Program-made: the position numbers and the translations under genes
Notes under the pieces: model-generated
Seen by the model: only the letters and a program-made list of their open reading frames with translations
Told to the model about the DNA's origin: nothing
Database searches by the model: none
In this document: piece by piece, positions 16,767-24,407 of the stretch
Layout: the number at the start of each line of letters is the position of its first letter
Numbering within the stretch: position 1 is the stretch's first letter
DNA from: Amphiplicatus sp046296195
GTDB lineage: Bacteria > Pseudomonadota > Alphaproteobacteria > Caulobacterales > Parvularculaceae
Assembly (NCBI GenBank): GCA_046296195.1
Contig: JBKBLR010000005.1
Location: 1-64,000 of the forward strand
Length of the DNA: 64,000 bases
Reading direction: 5' to 3'

Positions 16767-17707
16767 CGCATCCTATACGTCTGATAAGAGGGAAGTCCGA
16801 CACTCGCTCCGTCGAATTCGACTTCCGTCGCGCGTTCGAGCCATTGGACGTGTATCAGCTCATAAAGCGAACGCCCGATTCTGAATTCATTGGTCTCACA
16901 GACTTCCTCTATCTTCACGGCCCGATTTAGCGCATCGCTTGCAACCTCAACGGACGAGAAGCCCGTCGTCGGAATGTTCATCTGGCGAATGAGGGCAGTA
17001 CCGTAGTCAGCGCCGATCCGTATATCGAAGGTTGGAAAGCCAGCCTTGGCGAGCGTCGGATTGATCGATTTATGAAGGACAAAGAGTATGCTCAGGCCCA
17101 TATCGATGACCGCATCACAAAGATTGGTGAACGATGGATAGTCGATATAGGCGATAAAACCGTCGCCTTTGGTCTTGAGGATCGATCCATTGAACTGGCC
17201 GACGACCGTTCCCAATTCCCGAATGAAGAGACTATAAGCCTCATCAAATGCGTTGGCGTTTTTCTTGCGGAGCGCGGTTGCGCCGCAAATGTCCACGGAA
17301 AGAAACCCCAGGTCCTTCTCGATGTCGCCTGGAGCAAGCGTATAATGGGCTATGGCCTTCTGCTTGGGCGGAACATATTCGCCCCCATCGATCTCATGTT
17401 CGAGAGCACTCAGTCTTTCTTCCGCATATTCAGTGGTAGAGCCGATTGACGAGGATAGCGCATAACTGGGTAGGCCGGGCTCAAAACCGCCTAGCATGGT
17501 ATCAAGTGTAAATGCCGTTTTGAGATACTTGTCGATGTAGAGTGTTTCGCCATCTCGTTCGATCTCGTCGTATCGGCGCGGATCAGGCTTCATGCGAAAA
17601 TGCGCGACGTGAGTTTCCTCATCGAAGCTTATGACTTCGCTGACAAAGTCGGCTCGGCAGGGCCTCCGCTCAGATTTCTGATTATGGCTCGTGTCCACGA
17701 ATGGCAT
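16763..17707 (-). CDS. Class III nucleotide cyclase with N-terminal extension, cyclase 2
   Basis: 314 residues. Residues 1-130 are an extension of unknown fold. The cyclase domain follows at about 132-290, with Asp139 (FLSVDICGAT), Asp182 (KTKGDGFIAYI) and Asn261 (ALNRAVKI). As in cyclase 1, the position four after the Asn is Lys265 rather than Arg. It is the first gene of the three-gene operon. It is too diverged from cyclase 1 to be a recent duplicate, so a heterodimer, or one partner acting as regulator or phage sensor, is plausible. The ribosome-binding site at the start is weak. Confidence 0.78.
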   Translation of the reverse strand: MPFVDTSHNQKSERRPCRADFVSEVISFDEETHVAHFRMKPDPRRYDEIERDGETLYIDKYLKTAFTLDTMLGGFEPGLPSYALSSSIGSTTEYAEERLSALEHEIDGGEYVPPKQKAIAHYTLAPGDIEKDLGFLSVDICGATALRKKNANAFDEAYSLFIRELGTVVGQFNGSILKTKGDGFIAYIDYPSFTNLCDAVIDMGLSILFVLHKSINPTLAKAGFPTFDIRIGADYGTALIRQMNIPTTGFSSVEVASDALNRAVKIEEVCETNEFRIGRSLYELIHVQWLERATEVEFDGASVGLPSYQTYRMR

Positions 17708-18024
17708 GCTAACTTGCGCGTTCGTTGTAGAGAAGTAGCCAAGTAGACGAAGTCCCCTCTTTTCAAAAGGCGTAGGCGAATAAGAATCGTCAGATGCCCT
17801 TCGCTACCGTTTTATAAGCTCCGCCGCCGATTCCTGCCTGTCGGCTCTCGGCCCAATTCCTGCCGCTTGTCGGGGGCAACCACAGTGTCCGCAATGGGCC
17901 AATGACGCTCGGACGTCGCTGCAAGGTCAGTGGCCGTTTTCGCTCCTAAAACCGCCGGCCGCTCGATCGGCTCCGGGTCAGCACACGGATTTTTATTCTG
18001 GCGTGGCAAGTTGCAGCGCAAGCA
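17708..18024. other. Intergenic region, Pycsar-like operon promoter side
   Basis: 317 bases between the first cyclase gene and the 3' end of the DUF932 gene. It must hold the promoter of the leftward cyclase operon, but I see no convincing -35/-10 pair or repeat, and no open frame that looks coding. Confidence 0.4.
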
Positions 18025-19221
18025 TTAGCCGCTCGCTCGCAACAACAACTTCGCCCGCCCCTCCATCTCCAGCCGCGCGTCCTGATGCGCCTTTCCGCGA
18101 GCGACGGCGGTGATGCCTTGCACGAAGTCGAAGACGCTGGCGGGCGGGTGTCCCTCCTCGCCGAGGACAGTCTCGATGATGGTCGCGGTCTCGGCTTTCG
18201 AGAAGCCGCGCTTCCGCAAGAAATCGCTGCGATCCTCGTCGGTGCGGGCGACGATCTTCTCGCGCGCCGCCCTGATGCCGTTGATGAAGGGCATGGGCGA
18301 TGACTCGGCAAAGCGCGTCAACGCGGGCGCCGCTTCGCGCGCGAAGCGGTCCGACGCATATTTCGAGTGGCGGATGACGATCTCCTGAAAGTCCTCGACG
18401 CCCCAGAGATTGCGGTTCTGGCAGACGGCGCGGAGATAGAAGGAGGCGAGGCCCAGCGTCTTCGCGCCGACTTCGGAATTCCAGCAATAAAAGCCGCGGA
18501 AGAACAAATCGGGTGAGCCGTCGGGAAGCCTCCCCGCCTCGATCGGATTCAAATCATCGACCAGGAACAGGAAGACGTCGCGGTCGGAGGCGTAGAGCGT
18601 CGTCGACTGGCGGCTGACTTCGGCGTTCGGGTTGTAGACGCCGGTCGACCAGTCGAGGACGCCGGGGATTTTCCAGCGCGTGTCGCCGACGCCGTCGCCG
18701 GCGATCTTCATGACGGCCGAGACAAGCTCGTGGTCATAGATGCGTCCATAGTCAGGGCCGGTGACGGCGCGAAGCTCGCTGCGGCCGTCTTCCGTCTCCA
18801 GCATCTTCACCTGCTCGGCGCGATGGGTCGTCAGCCCGTATTGCAGATTGATCGCCGCGAGCGGCGCCGGCAGCAGGCGCAGATACGACGCCGGCGCGCC
18901 GACCAGCGAACTCAGCTGGCCGAAGGACCAGTGCGTCGGCGCGACGGGCGCGTCGCTCTCGGGCAGAAGGAGTTCAAGCCGCTCGGCATCGTCGCGTGCG
19001 GCCTCGACGCGGATCGCCGCGCTCTCGACGGTGCGCGTCCGGCTTTTCGCCGCGCGACTCTTTACCGACGCATGGAGATCAGTGAGCGACAGGAACCGCT
19101 CGTCATCGGGCCGCGAGAACCATTCGGATGAGACGCGCCCGACCCGCGAACCGCGGCTCGGATCGACCTTGTAGCCGCCGGCAACATCGCCGCGGGCGTC
19201 GAGGACTTGGGTATTGGTCAT
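18025..19221 (-). CDS. DUF932 phage/plasmid-like protein
   Basis: 398 residues of the DUF932 family found on phages and plasmids. Recognisable blocks are FSLTDLHASV-like text near the N-terminus (here FLSLTDLHASVKS), HWSFGQLSSLVGAPASYLRLLP, LRAVTGPDYGRIYDHELVSAV, and FYCWNSEVGAKTLGLASFYLRAVCQNRNLWG. Its role is not established; it is regularly encoded near ParB-like and Toprim genes. ATG 19221 has GGAG seven bases upstream, preceded by the same leader structure as the ParB-like gene. Confidence 0.88.
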   Translation of the reverse strand: MTNTQVLDARGDVAGGYKVDPSRGSRVGRVSSEWFSRPDDERFLSLTDLHASVKSRAAKSRTRTVESAAIRVEAARDDAERLELLLPESDAPVAPTHWSFGQLSSLVGAPASYLRLLPAPLAAINLQYGLTTHRAEQVKMLETEDGRSELRAVTGPDYGRIYDHELVSAVMKIAGDGVGDTRWKIPGVLDWSTGVYNPNAEVSRQSTTLYASDRDVFLFLVDDLNPIEAGRLPDGSPDLFFRGFYCWNSEVGAKTLGLASFYLRAVCQNRNLWGVEDFQEIVIRHSKYASDRFAREAAPALTRFAESSPMPFINGIRAAREKIVARTDEDRSDFLRKRGFSKAETATIIETVLGEEGHPPASVFDFVQGITAVARGKAHQDARLEMEGRAKLLLRASG

Positions 19222-19232
19222 TGGAAATCTCC

Positions 19233-19279
19233 GCGACGGGCGGCCGTGAGACTCTCTCTTCGGCCTCCAAACCCGTCAC
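19233..19279 (-). promoter_or_regulatory. Structured mRNA leader of the DUF932 gene
   Basis: Gene-strand outer stem GUGACGGG (19279-19272) pairs with CCCGUCGC (19240-19233). The inner stem has GGCCG (19265-19261) with CGGCC (19246-19242) and GAGA with UCUC around a GAG loop, with one small internal mismatch. Compared with 14329-14375, U-G pairs become C-G pairs, the GAG loop and the UUUGGAG linker are unchanged, and the ribosome site follows the outer stem in both. Confidence 0.6.
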
Positions 19280-19425
19280 GAAAAACTTCGCCACGCTCTT
19301 ACTGATGCAGCTTGATCGCGGCCGCCGGCGACCCGAGGCGCTGTCCTTTGGCGGTCGGCTACAGCATGACGCCGGTTATCCCGAATCGCGCTTTGCCTTC
19401 GGTTGCGGTCCGACTTGCGCCTTGA

Positions 19426-19468
19426 TACAAAACGTCGGACAAAACCTCCTTTGATCCGACATTTTGTA
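19426..19468 (+). promoter_or_regulatory. Inverted-repeat operator of the AbiE operon
   Basis: TACAAAACGTCGGA (19426-19439) and TCCGACATTTTGTA (19455-19468) are complementary except at one position and are separated by 15 bases. The second arm ends three bases before the AbiEi ATG. AbiEi antitoxins are known to repress their own operon by binding inverted repeats in the promoter, which fits. The arrangement leaves no room for a ribosome-binding site. Confidence 0.65.
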
Positions 19469-19471
19469 CCA

Positions 19472-20086
19472 ATGCCAGCAGCGACCCAAACCGAGCGGCT
19501 TCTATCGATCCTCAGCAAGGCCGGCATCGCCCGGGCCGGCGAGCTCAGAAAACGGGGCATTACAGGCGCCACGCTTGCGCGCGCCGTCGCCGCCGGGGAC
19601 GTCGCGCGGATCAGCCGCGGCCTCTATCAGCTCCCCGGCGCCGAGGCGGACGTCGATCAGTCCCTCGCCGAGACGGCCAAACGCATCCCGAAGGGAACGA
19701 TCTGCCTTGTCTCCGCGCTCGCCTATCACGGCCTCACGGATCAGCTGCCTCGGACGGTGTGGGTGGCGATCGGCCCCAAGGACCGGACTGCGCGGGTCGA
19801 TTATCCGCCCGTCCGCTTCATTCGATTTCGGCAGCCCTATCTTCATCAAGGAATCGAGCGGCATGCGATCGCCGGCGTGAAGGTGCCGATCTATTCCGTC
19901 GAAAAGTCGATTGCGGACGCCTTCAGGAATTCAAGACTCGTGGACAAGGCTGTCGCGATTGAATGTCTCCGCACCGCGCTCAAGGAAAGAAAAGCGACGC
20001 CGGCCTCCCTCGCCAAGGCCGCACGCGAAAACGGCGCCTGGACGAAGATCCGCCCCTATCTCGAGGCGCTGACATCCGATGGCTAA
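19472..20086 (+). CDS. abiEi: AbiEi-family antitoxin/transcriptional repressor
   Basis: 204 residues. The N-terminal winged helix (LLSILSKAGIARAGELRKRGITGATLARAVAAGDVARISRGLYQLPG) is the DNA-binding part. The C-terminal antitoxin domain has CLVSALAYHGLTDQLPRTVWVAI and VPIYSVEKSIADAFR, as in AbiEi/COG5340 proteins. It is the antitoxin of a type IV toxin-antitoxin pair that can also act in abortive infection. ATG 19472 immediately follows the operator repeat with no ribosome site, so the message may be leaderless; the upstream TTG at 19403 would overlap the operator. Confidence 0.85.
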   Translation: MPAATQTERLLSILSKAGIARAGELRKRGITGATLARAVAAGDVARISRGLYQLPGAEADVDQSLAETAKRIPKGTICLVSALAYHGLTDQLPRTVWVAIGPKDRTARVDYPPVRFIRFRQPYLHQGIERHAIAGVKVPIYSVEKSIADAFRNSRLVDKAVAIECLRTALKERKATPASLAKAARENGAWTKIRPYLEALTSDG

Positions 20087-20933
20087 GCCGCCGACGAATA
20101 TCGCCGCGTCGGTGCGCCAACGACTTCTCAATCTGGCGCGGCAGGAACAGCGCCTGTTCAATGTCGTGCTGGTGTCTTACGGCCTCGAACGAGTCATTTA
20201 TCGCCTTTCGATTTCAACGCATGCGAACAAATTCATCCTGAAGGGCGGCATGCTGGTGACGCTATGGACAGTCGACCATGGCCGCTTCACGCGTGATGTC
20301 GATTTTCTTGGGTTCGGCGCGTCCGACAGCGATCGTCTCATCACGGCATTCAAGGAAATACTCGCCTTCGAAGCTAATGACGGCCTTGTATTCGATGTCG
20401 ACGGACTTGCGGCGGCGCCAATTCGTGAAGATCAGAAATATGGAGGCATCCGGCTGAAGACGATCGCCTTCCTCGGCAAGACCGAAATACCGATCACGAT
20501 CGATGTGGGCTTTGGCGATGCGATCACTGACCCCAGCTACATGATTGAGTACGCCTCCCTGATTGATCTGCCAACTGCAAAACTTCGCGCTTATTCGCCC
20601 GCCACGGTGATTGCGGAAAAATTCCAGGCCGTGGTGGCGCTCGGTCTCATCAACGGTCGAATGAAAGACTTCTATGATCTATGGGCGATCCCGCAGAGCA
20701 CCAAGATTGATAGCGCGGACCTTGATGCAGCTATCAAGGCGACCTTCGAGCGTCGCGAAACCTCTGTTCCGCGAGACCGACCGGACGGACTGACTGTCAC
20801 GTTTGCCGAGCAAAAAAGCACTCAATGGCGGGCCTATGCGCACTCGATCAATCTCGAGAACATTGAGCTTGGGGTCGTCGTCGAGGCGATTTGGACTTGG
20901 CTTGAACCGAGCTGTCGTCGCTTGACCAAATAG
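20079..20933 (+). CDS. abiEii: AbiEii/AbiGii nucleotidyltransferase toxin
   Basis: 284 residues of the nucleotidyltransferase fold. The GG motif is in KFILKGGMLVTLW and the catalytic acidic pair in RFTRDVDFLGFG, the family's RxTxDxD pattern; ITIDVGFGD probably supplies the third acidic residue. A later KMKDFYDLW-like block (here RMKDFYDLWAI) is also conserved in AbiEii. Members inactivate the host by modifying tRNA or nucleotides. The gene overlaps abiEi by eight bases. Confidence 0.88.
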   Translation: MAKPPTNIAASVRQRLLNLARQEQRLFNVVLVSYGLERVIYRLSISTHANKFILKGGMLVTLWTVDHGRFTRDVDFLGFGASDSDRLITAFKEILAFEANDGLVFDVDGLAAAPIREDQKYGGIRLKTIAFLGKTEIPITIDVGFGDAITDPSYMIEYASLIDLPTAKLRAYSPATVIAEKFQAVVALGLINGRMKDFYDLWAIPQSTKIDSADLDAAIKATFERRETSVPRDRPDGLTVTFAEQKSTQWRAYAHSINLENIELGVVVEAIWTWLEPSCRRLTK

Positions 20934-21074
20934 CGAATGGCGCGGTGACGATCATGATAGCTGAAACTGGGCAGCTCAAAAAATCTACCGCGGTGGTCAT
21001 TCGAATGGGCCGTAACGCATCGTCGTGGGCGTTCTCGGCTTGCGCTGGCCTCGCCCGCTTGGATCCTCGCCGCG

Positions 21075-22325
21075 ATGCTTTCTGATCATTGTCGCGATTT
21101 CACGCGTGAACAGCTCTACGCTCTCGTCTGGGAGACGCCGATATCTCGGCTCGCAAAATCGTTCGGACTGTCGAACGTCGGACTGCGCAAGATCTGCGAA
21201 AGGCACAATATCCCGACGACGCCCTTGGGCTATTGGGCGAAGCTGGCCCACGGCAAGAAAGTTCGACGTCCTGCCCTTGTAGCTGAAGAAGACGGCCGAT
21301 CAGTATCCATTCGTATCTATGGGCGCGGGTGGGCCGTGGTCACGCCGGAAGTCGAGAAGGACCAAGTCGCTGCAATCACCGCCAGCCAACTGCATCCGTC
21401 GATCGTCGTCGCCGACAATCGCCCGCCGAGACTTCACGCCATAACGGCCGCCACTGCTCGTGCGCTGCGCGCCGCAAAGATGGACCGCGAAGGCTTCATG
21501 AAGGCTAGTCCAAATGACGGCGTCTGCCTTACCGTTAGCGACAGCTCACTTGATCGCGCCCTTCGGATCATTGACGCCTTCGCGCGCGCCGCCGAACTGC
21601 GGGGGCATGGATTCGAGGAACATGCAGGCGGAATGCGCATTGTCGTCGAAAAGGTCCATTTCGAATGGCGTATGCATGAAATCAAAGACAAGGAGGAACA
21701 CGAACCGACCGCGAGCGAGCTGACGGCGCAGACGAAATTGGAGGCGCAGCAAGCTCGATGGGGACAGGCCTATTCGCGGCCACCAAAGGCGTATCGCACC
21801 TGGGATTACTCGCCGTCTGGACACCTCTCAATTGCTTTCAAGGATAAAACCCTTCCGTCGTGGCGGCATGAGGCGCTGATCGGCCTCTGGCGAGACCGCA
21901 AGGTCGGCCGTCTAGAAGACTATCTGGATGATGCGATGAACAAGCTCGCCGCCGCCGCTGTCGCCACTCGGCATCGCCTAGCGGAGGTGGCCGAGAAAAG
22001 GCGCCTAGAGGATGAAGAGCGCGAAACTCGGCGCCAATTGGAGGCGCGCCGCGACCGTCAGCGCAAACGCCGCGACTTCCTGATCAATATGGCCGATGAG
22101 TACGCGCGCTACCGCCGCCTGAAAGAATTTGCAGTTCATCTGAAGCAAGAAATCGGAATCGCGCGAGACCAGCCGACCGACAGGCTGTTCGAAGAATTGG
22201 GCCTGCTCCTCCGGACCATGGAAACAGAGTTTTTGCGCGAGGCAATTGAGAATGCGGTCACTCGTCTAGGCCTGTTCGCAGGCGACGACCTGCGCGAATT
22301 GCCGGGTGCCGTGGATGCTGATTGA
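21075..22325 (+). CDS. HTH and coiled-coil protein of unknown function
   Basis: 416 residues, soluble. The N-terminus looks like a helix-turn-helix (REQLYALVWETPISRLAKSF, then GLSNVGLRKICERHNIPTTPLGYW), probably DNA-binding. The middle is unassigned. From about residue 290 to 345 there is a strongly charged Arg/Glu-rich coiled coil. I have seen this N-terminal block in proteins on other proteobacterial mobile elements but cannot name a function. It lies downstream of the AbiE pair with a 141-base gap, so it may be an independent accessory or defence gene. Confidence 0.6.
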   Translation: MLSDHCRDFTREQLYALVWETPISRLAKSFGLSNVGLRKICERHNIPTTPLGYWAKLAHGKKVRRPALVAEEDGRSVSIRIYGRGWAVVTPEVEKDQVAAITASQLHPSIVVADNRPPRLHAITAATARALRAAKMDREGFMKASPNDGVCLTVSDSSLDRALRIIDAFARAAELRGHGFEEHAGGMRIVVEKVHFEWRMHEIKDKEEHEPTASELTAQTKLEAQQARWGQAYSRPPKAYRTWDYSPSGHLSIAFKDKTLPSWRHEALIGLWRDRKVGRLEDYLDDAMNKLAAAAVATRHRLAEVAEKRRLEDEERETRRQLEARRDRQRKRRDFLINMADEYARYRRLKEFAVHLKQEIGIARDQPTDRLFEELGLLLRTMETEFLREAIENAVTRLGLFAGDDLRELPGAVDAD

Positions 22326-22601
22326 CGCGATCTTCTCAGTTGCCGACTTCGCGGTCATAAAGTCTATCGCGCACACGAAGCGTTTCGACGTTTGCAGTCG
22401 GCGGCAGCGGCAGTAGGCCCCGCAAAGGGCGGTCTGACCGGATTTACTGATTTTCTCGACATTTTTCAGAGATGCGTCAACGCGATCGAAATGTCTCGGC
22501 GACATGTCGAAAAAGGAAAAAATCCGACATACTCTTTAGCCAAGCCATCCGGCTCGGAAGTTCCATAGGACCGGAAAAATCGCTCAAATGCCTCCGAAAG
22601 C

Positions 22602-22658
22602 GGTGGGACACAAATTCAAAAAAACCCAATAAACTCAGTCAACCAAATGTGTCCCACC
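22602..22658. repeat. Perfect 11-bp inverted repeat near the element edge
   Basis: GGTGGGACACA (22602-22612) and TGTGTCCCACC (22648-22658) are exact complements separated by 35 AT-rich bases. It lies ten bases upstream of the tRNA-like remnant. It could be a recombinase or regulatory site. There is no T-tract after it, so it is not a standard terminator. Confidence 0.6.
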
Positions 22659-22667
22659 AAGGCGTAA

Positions 22668-22711
22668 GCAACTGAAAATGCTCGATTGTGGGGGTCCTCT
22701 TCTGGGCACCA
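22668..22711 (+). pseudogene. Degraded tRNA-Phe-like 3' half (candidate att site)
   Basis: The text reads GCAACTGAAAATGC, then a GGGGGTCCTC T-arm-like part, then TCTGGGCACCA. The GAA anticodon context, the acceptor 3' strand CTGGGC with ACCA, and the spacing resemble the 3' half of an alphaproteobacterial tRNA-Phe. The 5' half is missing and the T-loop is damaged, so it cannot be functional. Such 3' halves are left at tRNA attachment sites of integrative elements, and an integrase-like start lies 187 bases further on. Confidence 0.4.
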
Positions 22712-22822
22712 CACCGTGTTGATGAGATACTCAGGCCATACGAAAATCCCAATAGAAAACAGTTGGTTGGTGGCTCGCTTCGAGTCCCGAGTTTCCACAC
22801 TCGTCCACCCACATTCGTGGAC

Positions 22823-22896
22823 TGCCAACACATTTGTTGGCACCGTTATGGCATCAAGGAGCTCCAGGGAGCCTAAGCCGAAGGGTGATGCCAACA
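22823..22896. repeat. Three copies of TGCCAACA at the integrase remnant
   Basis: TGCCAACA occurs at 22823-22830 and, inverted as TGTTGGCA, at 22835-22842, forming a perfect hairpin with loop CATT. A third copy is at 22889-22896, directly before the ATG at 22898. Repeats like this near an integrase start commonly serve as arm-type recombinase or autoregulatory sites; that use here is inferred. Confidence 0.5.
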
Positions 22897-22897
22897 A

Positions 22898-23035
22898 ATG
22901 AAGCTGACTGACTTTAAAATCAAAGCCTTAAAGCCGGTGAACCGCCCCGGGTTTGCCGCAGGCGTTGAAGCGGGAAACGCGAGAAATCTCATGATCCTGA
23001 CGTCAGCTTCGCGGTCAATCGAGGTCCGTTACTAG
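22898..23035 (+). pseudogene. Truncated P4-type integrase start
   Basis: A 45-codon frame begins MKLTDFKIKALKPVNRP, which fits the N-terminus of P4-type tyrosine recombinases, where an arm-binding domain starts MKLTDxxIxALKP. The similarity ends after about 17 residues; the rest of the frame and the flanking flavoprotein gene do not encode an integrase. Together with the tRNA-like fragment this marks a former integration junction. The 22326-22897 stretch otherwise contains only the repeats listed. Confidence 0.45.
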
Positions 23036-23097
23036 GCCGACAAGCGCATGAACGCCTTCCGATCGCGGAGATCACGGCCGCTCGCCGCGTCGCCGAA

Positions 23098-24402
23098 CTA
23101 TGCCATTCCGTGCTTGGTCTCGACCGCGACGCCGATCGACTTGAGAAACTCTGTCGGAAGAATTCCGCCGGCGCAGATGATGACGTCGTCATTCAAACCG
23201 CGCTTTACGACGCCGCTCTTTTCTATAGTCACATGACTCGGGGTTATTTCGCGAACTGTCGACGCAAGAATGATCTGCAGGCGCTTATCGGCGGCAAGGC
23301 GCTCCACACGTTCCCGATTGCGCCGACGCGCGCGCGAAAAGGCGTCTCCACGGTAGGAAATTGCGACGCTTGTTCCCGGCTGCTCCGCAATTCCGGCGGC
23401 TGCTTCAAGCGCGCTGTCGCCGCCGCCGACGACAAGCACCTTGCGGCCCGCGTACTGAACGGGGTCTATCATCCTATATACGACTTTTGAGAGGTCTTCG
23501 CCGGGAACGCCAAGTTTCCTGGGCGTTCCCCTGCGCCCTATCGCCAGCAACACCGTCCTCGACCGATAGCTCCCGCGCTCGCTTCGAACTTCAAAGCCGC
23601 CTTCGATACGAACAACTTCGGTCACACGCTCCTCATACTGGATGCGAATATTTGTCCTTTGTTCAACCGAGCGCCAAAATTCCAGCAGCGCTTCCTTGCT
23701 TGGATCTTTAAGGTTGACCTTTCCGACGATCGGCAGCACCGCGGGCCCGGTCATAACGAGCTTGCCGCGCGGGTAATGAGCGACCGCGCCGCCGAGAGAC
23801 TCCTGCTCCAGCGTCACGTAACGAAAGCCAAAACTCTGCGCCGCGAGCGTCGCCGCGAATCCGGCCGGCCCAGATCCGATGATGACGACATCAAGCATCG
23901 CCGCATTGTCAGGCGGAAGCGCGGCACAAATAGACTCAATCGCCTGCCGACCCTGCTCGATCGCATTGCGAATGAGCCCCATGCCCCCGAGTTCCCCGGC
24001 GATGTAAATCCCCGGAACATTGGTCTGAAAATCCGGCCCGACGATAGGAATGTCGACGCCGCGCTTCTCTGTGCCAAAGACAAGCGAGATAGCCCCCATC
24101 GGACACGACGAGGCGCAAGCGCCGTGGCCGACGCATTGCGTTGGTTCGATCAGAACAGCCTTTCCATTAATGAGTCCGATCACGTCGCCCTCTGGACATG
24201 CGGCCGCACATGCGCCGCAGCCAAGACATGCGCCGGGGTCGATCGACGGATGAAGAGACGGTGGCTCGGTCAGCCCGGCCTCCGACGCAGCAGCGAGGAC
24301 CGATTCCGACCGCATCGCCTGACGACGGCGCGACCAATAATAGCCGCCGATGATGGCGACGAGCGGCGCCGCATAAACGGCGAGCAATGCAGGGTCGTCC
24401 AT
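23098..24402 (-). CDS. NAD(P)/FAD oxidoreductase with N-terminal 4Fe-4S domain
   Basis: 434 residues. A membrane anchor lies at about 6-23. A ferredoxin-like domain follows with CLGCGACAAACP (Cys 59, 62, 65, 69) and a second cluster motif CVGHGACASSCP (Cys 90, 96, 100, with His93 in place of the second Cys). A thioredoxin-reductase-like flavin domain has the FAD motif VVIIGSGPAG (about 172-181) and a second dinucleotide motif KVLVVGGGDSALEAA. No CXXC redox disulfide is seen. It would pass electrons between NAD(P)H and an iron-sulfur or cytochrome partner at the inner membrane. It begins five bases after the ccmI stop, so it is expressed with the cytochrome maturation genes. Confidence 0.85.
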   Translation of the reverse strand: MDDPALLAVYAAPLVAIIGGYYWSRRRQAMRSESVLAAASEAGLTEPPSLHPSIDPGACLGCGACAAACPEGDVIGLINGKAVLIEPTQCVGHGACASSCPMGAISLVFGTEKRGVDIPIVGPDFQTNVPGIYIAGELGGMGLIRNAIEQGRQAIESICAALPPDNAAMLDVVIIGSGPAGFAATLAAQSFGFRYVTLEQESLGGAVAHYPRGKLVMTGPAVLPIVGKVNLKDPSKEALLEFWRSVEQRTNIRIQYEERVTEVVRIEGGFEVRSERGSYRSRTVLLAIGRRGTPRKLGVPGEDLSKVVYRMIDPVQYAGRKVLVVGGGDSALEAAAGIAEQPGTSVAISYRGDAFSRARRRNRERVERLAADKRLQIILASTVREITPSHVTIEKSGVVKRGLNDDVIICAGGILPTEFLKSIGVAVETKHGMA

Positions 24403-24407
24403 TGCGC

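Noticed and set aside
22770..22800. TTCGAGTCC-like text as a second tRNA T-arm
   Set aside because: The bases around GCTTCGAGTCCCGAG do not form acceptor or anticodon stems, so no tRNA can be drawn.
22616..22897. 93-codon minus-strand frame across the element edge
   Set aside because: It crosses the tRNA-like remnant and the inverted repeats, and shows no recognisable domain.
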